Positions 5,095 through 9,813 of a stretch of 9,813 nucleotides of DNA are shown piece by piece. The stretch comes from Solobacterium sp. (lineage in GTDB: Bacteria > Bacillota_I > Bacilli_A > Erysipelotrichales > Erysipelotrichaceae), in the NCBI GenBank assembly GCA_015256455.1, contig JABZMB010000047.1:1-9813 (forward strand), in the 5' to 3' direction. A model generated the notes under the pieces. The model ran no database searches. It was given only the letters and a program-made list of their open reading frames with translations, and was not told the origin of the DNA. Positions within the stretch are counted from its first letter, which is position 1; each line of letters begins with the position of its first letter. The position numbers and the translations under genes were made by a program.

Positions 5095-6920
5095 CGTAAG
5101 AATTCCTTTACTAAAGTCTTCTCATCTAAGGTAATAAATGTTGGTCTTCCATGTGGGCAGTGGTATGGATTATCACACAGAGATAATTGCCGTACAACTT
5201 CCTTCATTTCATCCATTGTTAAACTACGATTAAAACGGATGGAATGATGACAAGCCATTGTCGCAATCTTTTTCTTTTCCATGCGTGCATATTTAATATC
5301 ACGATCATTCTTAAACAAATCAATCACATCATTCAAAAACTGTGTTTCATCGATATCTTGCATCCATACTGGCACGCTATGTACAACCAACGTATCTTTA
5401 CCAAATGGTTCAAATATAACATGAATATCTTCTACAGCCGCATTGATTTCTTCAACACGTCTTACAAGATCATTTCCAGCATGAATTGTAATTGGCACCA
5501 AGCAATCCATCATGACGGGATCTTGATTTAACTTTGCCTTGTATTCTTCGTAATGTACACGCTCTTGTGCTGCATGTTGGTCAATGATGACTAGACCCTT
5601 TTCAGTTGCGCAGAGGATAAATTTCTCATGGAGTTGACCGATGACTTCCATCGGTGGAAAGACTTGTTGTTGAGGTTTGTATTCAGGATATTCCTGCTCA
5701 AACTGTGTTGAAATACGTTTGAGTTCAGCTTCCGTTTCCTTGATTTCTTCTTCTAAAGTAATTTCTTGTTTCTCAACTTTAACTTCTTGTTCTGTAGAAA
5801 CGACTGGTTGAATAACAGTTTGTCTGCGCTCTTGTTCTTTACGATACTCTGCCTCCTGAATCAAACGGTCTGTATCGAAAGATATTGGTTGATAGTATTC
5901 TTGTCTTGCTTCACGCACTTCCGCCGCAGGCGCAAGAACAGTGCCACGCAACATATTTGCGATATTGTTTTTAATGAGTGTTTCTAATTGAATCTCTTTT
6001 GATAAACGTACTTCCCATTTAGAAGGGTGTACGTTTACATCTAAAAGATGTGGATCCATTGAAATATCTAGTATACAAATTGGATATCGACCTTTTACGA
6101 TAAAATCTTCATACCCATCCTGTACGGCTTTATATAATTTGTAAGTTCTTACCATTCTACCATTCAGGAATAGATTCATACCTGTACGACTCGCACGTGT
6201 AATACTTGGCTTAATGAGATAGCCCTTTACAGCATAGTCGAAGTCATTAAATTCCACTGGAATAGCATTCTCTGCAGCCATTCTACCAAACACCTGGTAT
6301 ACAACTTCTAAAAGATTTCCCTGTCCACTTGTACGGAAGGATTCTCGATCATCACTACGCAAGATAAATGCAATCTCTGGATGAGACAAGGCAAACTTAG
6401 AAACAACATCTTGAATGAGAGATGCTTCATACGCAGCTGAACGCATATGCTTCAGACGTGCAGGTGTCTGATAGAACAGACCTTCTACCGAAATCTCTGT
6501 TCCTTGATTACATGGATATGGTGTGACACTCTCCATATTGCCATAGGCAACGATAACTCTTGTCGCATCCTTACCATCTGATGTACTCAGTACCATTCTA
6601 GATACTGAAGAGATTGACGGTAGTGCTTCACCACGAAATCCCAACGTATGAATCGACCACAAATCATTCTGTGATTGAATCTTTGATGTCGCATGACGAC
6701 CAAAACATAGTTGTGCATCCTGTGCATCCATACCACAGCCATTGTCGATAACACTCAATCGTTGGATACCACCTTCTGTGATATTGACCTCAATACGAGT
6801 ACTACCCGCATCAATAGCATTCTCTACAAGTTCCTTAACGACACCCATCGGTCTTTCTACGACTTCACCAGCCGCAATCATATTCGCTGTTAATGTATCT
6901 AATTGTTTAATTCTTCCCAT
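5091..6920 (-). CDS. mutL: DNA mismatch repair protein MutL with endonuclease motif
   Basis: A 609-residue protein. The GHKL ATPase domain carries ELVENAIDAG (30-39, catalytic E30 and Mg-binding N34), DNGCGM (59-64) and GFRGEAL (94-100), with the lid and transducer region to about 330. A charged Glu/Gln-rich linker covers about 335-415. The C-terminal dimerisation domain has the nicking-endonuclease motif DQHAAQERVHYE (447-458) plus the metal-site partners ACHHSIR (556-562) and CPHGRP (588-593). This is the type found in bacteria without MutH, which nick the error-containing strand when activated by MutS and the sliding clamp. MDCLVP (471-476) sits where B. subtilis has its clamp-binding motif QEMIVP, but without the usual Gln. 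ATG at 6920 follows only a weak site (GCAGG). mutS is not adjacent. It overlaps miaA by 4 bases. Confidence 0.97.
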   Translation of the reverse strand: MGRIKQLDTLTANMIAAGEVVERPMGVVKELVENAIDAGSTRIEVNITEGGIQRLSVIDNGCGMDAQDAQLCFGRHATSKIQSQNDLWSIHTLGFRGEALPSISSVSRMVLSTSDGKDATRVIVAYGNMESVTPYPCNQGTEISVEGLFYQTPARLKHMRSAAYEASLIQDVVSKFALSHPEIAFILRSDDRESFRTSGQGNLLEVVYQVFGRMAAENAIPVEFNDFDYAVKGYLIKPSITRASRTGMNLFLNGRMVRTYKLYKAVQDGYEDFIVKGRYPICILDISMDPHLLDVNVHPSKWEVRLSKEIQLETLIKNNIANMLRGTVLAPAAEVREARQEYYQPISFDTDRLIQEAEYRKEQERRQTVIQPVVSTEQEVKVEKQEITLEEEIKETEAELKRISTQFEQEYPEYKPQQQVFPPMEVIGQLHEKFILCATEKGLVIIDQHAAQERVHYEEYKAKLNQDPVMMDCLVPITIHAGNDLVRRVEEINAAVEDIHVIFEPFGKDTLVVHSVPVWMQDIDETQFLNDVIDLFKNDRDIKYARMEKKKIATMACHHSIRFNRSLTMDEMKEVVRQLSLCDNPYHCPHGRPTFITLDEKTLVKEFLR

Positions 6921-6937
6921 ATTTTTTACCTGCGTAT

Positions 6938-6950
6938 ATTATACTATAAT
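6938..6950. promoter_or_regulatory. Divergent mutL / yigZ promoter region with a palindromic pair of -10 boxes
   Basis: ATTATA-C-TATAAT (6938-6950) supplies a perfect TATAAT in each direction: 6945-6950 for yigZ (plus) and 6943-6938 for mutL (minus). Neither has a good -35 at 16-18 bases, so strength is uncertain. Expected leaders are only about 10-15 bases. Two polymerases could not occupy both promoters at once, which would make the two directions compete. Confidence 0.5.
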
Positions 6951-6970
6951 GATTTATGAAAGAGGTTATC

Positions 6971-7582
6971 ATGCGTTTAAAAAATGAATCCCGTAAAGAA
7001 ACTGTTATCCAAAAATCACGCTTTATCGCTTGTGCAACTGTCGCAAAGAGTGAAGAGGAAGCCAAAGCCTATATTGACTACATCCGTGATGAATTCCGTG
7101 ATGCGACGCATGTATGTACCGCATACATCGTCGGAGAAAACGATGCCTATCAAAAATCTAATGATAATCATGAACCTGCAGGCACAGCAGGCATCCCTAT
7201 CCTAGAGGCAATCCGTAAAGCTGGATTATCTGATACGGTAGTCTGTGTTGTACGTTATTTTGGTGGAATTAAACTTGGAGCGGGTGGATTAATTCGTGCA
7301 TATGGTGGTGCTACCAGTGCTGTTCTACAAGAAGCATATAAGGTGATTGATATTTCTATCGCTACCTGGCATGTGAAATATCCGTATGAATATATCGGTA
7401 GCGCCGAAAACTGGATACGAAATCATACAACTGATGCTAGCTTTGACTATGATGACTATGCACATGCATACTTTGCAAGTAACGAAGAAGACTTACATAC
7501 TATCTTCTCTGATCTTACAAAAGGAAGTGCAGAAATAGAAAAGACAGGTTCCACTCTTTATGAAGAACCTGTCAATGAATAA
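6971..7582 (+). CDS. yigZ: YigZ / IMPACT family protein
   Basis: A 203-residue cytoplasmic protein of normal length (B. subtilis homologue YvyE). The N-terminal IMPACT domain covers about 1-125 with the signatures DNHEPAGTAGIPILEAI (65-81) and VVRYFGGIKLGAGGLIRA (93-110). The smaller C-terminal domain (about 130-200) has a ferredoxin-like, EF-G domain IV-type fold in solved relatives. Eukaryotic IMPACT binds GCN1 and restrains eIF2alpha kinase signalling; the bacterial role is not settled, though nucleic-acid or ribosome-linked functions have been proposed. An in-frame ATG at 6956 would fall at the expected transcription start and has no ribosome site. The ATG at 6971 follows AGAGG by 5 bases and is preferred. 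It is the only clear plus-strand gene in the window. Its stop codon abuts the stop of the lysozyme gene with no bases between. Confidence 0.95.
   Translation: MRLKNESRKETVIQKSRFIACATVAKSEEEAKAYIDYIRDEFRDATHVCTAYIVGENDAYQKSNDNHEPAGTAGIPILEAIRKAGLSDTVVCVVRYFGGIKLGAGGLIRAYGGATSAVLQEAYKVIDISIATWHVKYPYEYIGSAENWIRNHTTDASFDYDDYAHAYFASNEEDLHTIFSDLTKGSAEIEKTGSTLYEEPVNE
7532..7573 (-). terminator. Terminator of the lysozyme gene, embedded in the 3' end of yigZ
   Basis: GACAGGTT (7543-7550) and AACCTGTC (7566-7573) form a perfect 8-bp stem with a 15-base loop. On the minus strand it begins 9 bases after the lysozyme stop and runs into TTTTCTATTTC, a fair T tract. The plus strand has none. The whole structure lies inside yigZ codons, so it serves one gene while coding for part of another. 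Confidence 0.6.
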
Positions 7583-8419
7583 CTATTTCTTTACAAACAT
7601 GATGTTCATATCAACGTTTGTTGAGATACCATTAATACTTCCAGCATCTGTATATTGCCAGATGCTGAAGTGATAACTGAAGTTTGGAGCATAAGAATAA
7701 TCTGCAACCCAGAATTCATAATCATGTAAATAGTTCATATCAAATACTGTCTCAAATAATTGAGAACTGCTGTATACCATCGCTTGGTATCCAGCATTTT
7801 TTATGTGATTCATGAATGTGACAGCTGCTTGTGTGCGCTCTTGCGCAGTTGTATTTTCAATACGGTCAGTCGCATTACTTACTTCTTCTAAATCAAATAC
7901 GATAGGTAACTGTAAGTTATATTTTCTTACACGCTCTAAGACAAAGTCTGCTTCAGCACGTGCCTCTTCTACGGAAACTGCCTGTGAGAAGAAGTAAACA
8001 CCTACATCAATTCCATTTTCAATTGCGCCTTGGATATTCTCTTCGAAGTATGCATCATCCATGAGTGCACCGGTTTCATATCCACGATATCCCACTTGAA
8101 TCATCGCAAACTTCACACCACTGTTTTTAACAGCTGCCCAATCAATTGATTTTTGGTGTGATGAAACATCAATACCAATGACAGATGTATACGTATCATC
8201 TTCGTAAGATGGAAACCCATTGTTCCATGTTAAATTTGACCAGTTGTATGTATGCATGTTTGGATCAGACTCAACAAGCTGCTCCTCCTGTAGTAACTGT
8301 CTTGCACGATGTGCTTGTGTAAACATATTGCGGATCATTAACAGTGCAAAACAGATGACCATCGCTCCCGCGATGGCCCACGTTCTTTTTATTCTTTTCT
8401 TTCTATGATAATATCTCAT
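7583..8419 (-). CDS. Membrane-anchored GH25 lysozyme (N-acetylmuramidase)
   Basis: A 278-residue protein that is expected to cleave the MurNAc-GlcNAc beta-1,4 bond of peptidoglycan outside the membrane. A basic N-terminus (HRKKRIKR, 5-12) precedes one hydrophobic segment (13-32) with no clear cleavage site, so it reads as a signal anchor. A polar linker (33-75) leads to the GH25 domain (about 80-278): GIDVSSHQ (82-89, with D84), YRGY (111-114), VYFFSQAVS (141-149), the catalytic FDLE (175-178, D176 and E178), FWVADY (236-241) and the closing IWQYTDAG (253-260). No wall-binding repeats are present, so the anchor must position it. The ATG lies 3 bases after the stop of the zinc-ribbon gene, with no good ribosome site, so coupling is likely. 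A housekeeping wall-remodelling role is more likely than a phage endolysin, because there is no phage context and the protein is anchored. Confidence 0.93.
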   Translation of the reverse strand: MRYYHRKKRIKRTWAIAGAMVICFALLMIRNMFTQAHRARQLLQEEQLVESDPNMHTYNWSNLTWNNGFPSYEDDTYTSVIGIDVSSHQKSIDWAAVKNSGVKFAMIQVGYRGYETGALMDDAYFEENIQGAIENGIDVGVYFFSQAVSVEEARAEADFVLERVRKYNLQLPIVFDLEEVSNATDRIENTTAQERTQAAVTFMNHIKNAGYQAMVYSSSQLFETVFDMNYLHDYEFWVADYSYAPNFSYHFSIWQYTDAGSINGISTNVDMNIMFVKK

Positions 8420-8422
8420 TCA

Positions 8423-9073
8423 CTACCACATTGGTCTAAATCCTAGTAGTGACACTAGGCCAAAGAACTTTCCAAGCGTATGTTGAGAAACAAGAATCGT
8501 AAGAATTACTGCATACATGAACGTTATAAATGACATCATAATGAAACGATTCCCTTTTTTGATTGTTGCAAAAATAGAACCCATACAAAATGACATGGAT
8601 AGAAGTATTGCCCATACCCATAACGCTTCTAACGTTTGGAATAGAATAAATACTCCCGCTAGTAACATAAATACTGTTGGTACGAATATGGTTCTCGCTA
8701 CATCACAGTATACATCTTCGGGTTTTTGTCCATCTTTACGGTTTAAGTAACAATACGTATAGATACTACCCACAAAGAAGATTGTTAATCCTATTCCACA
8801 GATAATACATCTTAGGATTAAAATATTTGCAATCAGGTTTAATACTACAATAACAACTGATGCCGAGAAAGATAACTCACTTGCCTGGAAAGGGTTTCCT
8901 GCCACCTTCCATAATGTATTGAGATCCGACTTGTAGAAATGAAATTTTGTAAATATGCTTTCTTTGACAACATCTGGTTGCTCTTGTACCGGCTGCTCTA
9001 CAACTTTTGCACCGCAGTAGCCGCAGAACTTGCTGCTTTCAGATATTTCTTTTCCACAGTTCTTACAAATCAT
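8423..9073 (-). CDS. Zinc-ribbon membrane protein of unknown function
   Basis: A 216-residue protein with an N-terminal zinc ribbon, ICKNCGKEISESSKFCGYCG (2-21), in which C3, C6, C17 and C20 form the metal site. A polar Gln/Pro-rich linker (25-40) follows. About five hydrophobic segments lie at roughly 71-90, 92-110, 128-146, 150-171 and 178-197. Such double-Cys ribbons fused to membrane domains are common in Firmicutes and mostly uncharacterised; the ribbon is expected in the cytoplasm. The start at 9073 is chosen because GGAGG lies 6 bases upstream; an in-frame TTG at 9088 overlaps that site. The gene has its own extended -10 promoter and is followed after 3 bases by the lysozyme gene. The two probably form one operon, so a cell-envelope role is a reasonable inference but not shown by any motif. 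Confidence 0.85.
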   Translation of the reverse strand: MICKNCGKEISESSKFCGYCGAKVVEQPVQEQPDVVKESIFTKFHFYKSDLNTLWKVAGNPFQASELSFSASVVIVVLNLIANILILRCIICGIGLTIFFVGSIYTYCYLNRKDGQKPEDVYCDVARTIFVPTVFMLLAGVFILFQTLEALWVWAILLSMSFCMGSIFATIKKGNRFIMMSFITFMYAVILTILVSQHTLGKFFGLVSLLGFRPMW

Positions 9074-9079
9074 CTCGTA

Positions 9080-9106
9080 CCTCCGCAATAGGATTTTATT
9101 ATAACA
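9080..9106 (-). promoter_or_regulatory. Extended -10 promoter and ribosome site of the zinc-ribbon / lysozyme operon
   Basis: On the minus strand TGTTATAAT (9106-9098) is a perfect extended -10 (TG, one base, TATAAT). No good -35 is present at the usual distance, which extended -10 promoters can tolerate. Transcription starting near 9091 would give a leader of about 18 bases containing GGAGG (9084-9080). Confidence 0.6.
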
Positions 9107-9124
9107 CCATATTCGTCATTCGCA

Positions 9125-9430
9125 TTAACGACGTGTATAATTTAATAATTCTTCTAGTTTTCCAGAGATAATACCACTATCCTCTAGCATGCTCTTTGTT
9201 TTAACGTTGTAACTAAAATAAAGTAATAGTGTTAAGAATGTATGCCAGCTCATTTCACGTCTGCCAGTTTCCACTGCGCTATATGTCTGACGAGAGATAC
9301 CTAAAATCAAGCATAACTCTTCTTGAGAAATACCAATGCGGGCACGATACACTGGTAAATCTTCAGTTAGCATCTGTATATATTTCTTCTTTTCTGATGT
9401 TGATAACATCGTAACTTTTATATTTGACAT
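9125..9430 (-). CDS. Small XRE-type helix-turn-helix regulator
   Basis: A 101-residue, probably cytoplasmic DNA-binding protein. Residues 1-25 are a polar N-terminal extension. The helix-turn-helix covers about 27-70 with RIGISQEELCLILGISRQTY (31-50), where SRQTYSAVETGRR carries the recognition helix and the conserved ExG turn. A short C-terminal tail (about 72-101) ends in a helix, KLEELLNYTRR. There is no ligand or protease domain, so it resembles small cro/C.AhdI-like or antitoxin-type regulators. No toxin or restriction gene is adjacent, however. The ATG at 9430 lies 7 bases after GGAGG and is preferred over the GTG just before it (4 bases). It has its own promoter, and 51 bases and another promoter separate it from the zinc-ribbon gene. 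Possible targets are itself or the neighbouring methyltransferase or zinc-ribbon genes. Confidence 0.88.
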   Translation of the reverse strand: MSNIKVTMLSTSEKKKYIQMLTEDLPVYRARIGISQEELCLILGISRQTYSAVETGRREMSWHTFLTLLLYFSYNVKTKSMLEDSGIISGKLEELLNYTRR

Positions 9431-9459
9431 CACAATTCCTCCATAATGACTATAAATAA

Positions 9460-9496
9460 ATTATGATGTTGTTATATTATACGGTCAATGCACCGT
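9460..9496 (-). promoter_or_regulatory. Promoter of the XRE-type regulator, with an inverted repeat over the -35
   Basis: On the minus strand TTGACC (9488-9483) and CATAAT (9465-9460) are spaced by exactly 17 bases. The inverted repeat ACGGT-CAATGC-ACCGT (9481-9496) covers the -35 box, a position that would suit autorepression by the small regulator. The arms are only 5 bp, so the operator reading is tentative. A second TATAAT at 9481-9476 lacks a matching -35. Confidence 0.55.
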
Positions 9497-9561
9497 TTCT
9501 TGAGATTTCCTAAATATTGCATGAAAAAACAGGGTATTCTCCTAAAGTACGTTCTATCACA

Positions 9562-9813
9562 TTATAGTTTAATGCAAAGCGTAGCTATATAGTCACTTCC
9601 GTAACGGGATAATCTATGTCTTTTGTCACGCGATTCATAAAAATCTATCATAGCAAGACCGTTTTTAAGTTGTCCTCTAATCTGAGTTTCTAAAGTATGG
9701 CTAAATTCATATCCATATTCTGGATTTACGGTTATCTTGCCTTCCTCTTCAAGCTCTCTTGAATTAAAAGGTATTGAAAACTTTAAAAGTAATTCCTCAT
9801 CAGGCTTGTCCCA
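9562..9813 (-). CDS. C-terminal part of a SAM-dependent methyltransferase-like protein, cut by the window edge
   Basis: An open frame enters from the right edge and runs 83 codons to TAA at 9564-9562; its start is outside the window. The end of the protein resembles the tail of small-molecule class I methyltransferases found in many Firmicutes: an acidic PDEELLLKFSIPF segment, then EFSHTLETQIRGQLKNGL (residues 36-53 of the fragment), AMIDFYESRD, and a closing strand SDYIATLCIKL. In that family these form the last helix and strands of the Rossmann-like core. The SAM-binding GxGxG motif would lie upstream and cannot be checked. Several Ile codons are ATA and several Arg codons AGA, somewhat more than in the neighbours, but the fragment is too short to argue for transfer. 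No convincing terminator follows before the XRE promoter, only AGGAGAATACCCTGTTTTTT (9543-9524) with a minimal stem. Confidence 0.75.
   Translation of the reverse strand, partial: WDKPDEELLLKFSIPFNSRELEEEGKITVNPEYGYEFSHTLETQIRGQLKNGLAMIDFYESRDKRHRLSRYGSDYIATLCIKL

Noticed and set aside
4975..5531. Plus-strand open frames across the miaA/mutL junction
   Set aside because: Both lie antisense to well-conserved coding sequence and show no protein-like features.
8436..8621. A 61-codon minus-strand frame inside the zinc-ribbon gene
   Set aside because: It is an alternate frame within a recognised membrane protein gene and has no support as a separate protein.
9074..9088. In-frame TTG start for the zinc-ribbon gene
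   Set aside because: It overlaps the GGAGG ribosome site that serves the ATG at 9073.
9472..9522. A 16-codon minus-strand open frame (MQYLGNLKKRCIDRII) in the gap before the XRE promoter
   Set aside because: The only nearby purine-rich site is about 17 bases from the ATG, the frame overlaps the XRE promoter, and a frame this short is common by chance.
1..9813. CRISPR array, tRNA, rRNA, insertion sequence, prophage or toxin-antitoxin module
   Set aside because: I looked for regular direct repeats with spacers, cloverleaf-like sequences, transposase motifs with terminal repeats and paired toxin genes, and saw none. The lysozyme is anchored and has no holin or phage neighbours.

Overview
The window looks like ordinary chromosome of a low-GC Bacillota bacterium. 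Strong GGAGG-type ribosome sites, A+T-rich sigma-A-like promoters, hairpin-plus-T terminators, a B. subtilis-type MutL with an endonuclease motif, and TGA used as stop all fit. The mix of a BI-1 protein, a CpXC protein, a YigZ protein and an anchored GH25 lysozyme suggests an Erysipelotrichia-like or related gut/oral Firmicute, but the sequence does not fix the genus. Every confident gene except yigZ is on the minus strand, so the window is best read from right to left.

Right end (9813 to 7543): the last 83 codons of a SAM-dependent methyltransferase-like gene enter from the right edge. Next come a small XRE-type regulator with its own promoter, a zinc-ribbon protein with about five membrane segments (own extended -10 promoter), and a membrane-anchored GH25 lysozyme starting 3 bases after the zinc-ribbon stop. 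The lysozyme terminator lies inside the 3' end of the convergent yigZ gene.

Centre (7582 to 4189): yigZ (plus strand) and mutL (minus strand) diverge from a very short intergenic region whose two -10 boxes form one palindrome. mutL overlaps miaA by 4 bases, giving a mismatch-repair and tRNA-modification operon. mutS is not next to mutL here.

Left half (4138 to 1): a BI-1/YccA family membrane protein has its own promoter, with a perfect palindrome over the -35. A two-gene unit follows: a protein of unknown family and a CpXC zinc-site protein, joined by a ribosome site that overlaps the upstream stop codon. After a 15-bp terminator hairpin comes a MarR-type regulator with a possible operator in its promoter. 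A hairpin terminator separates it from a membrane protein of unknown family that it may control. The last 270 bases hold several hairpins and no convincing gene.

No CRISPR array, tRNA, rRNA, insertion sequence or obvious defence cassette is visible. The least understood items are the MarR/membrane-protein pair, the CpXC/unknown pair and the zinc-ribbon/lysozyme pair. I found no strong evidence of a wholly new system.
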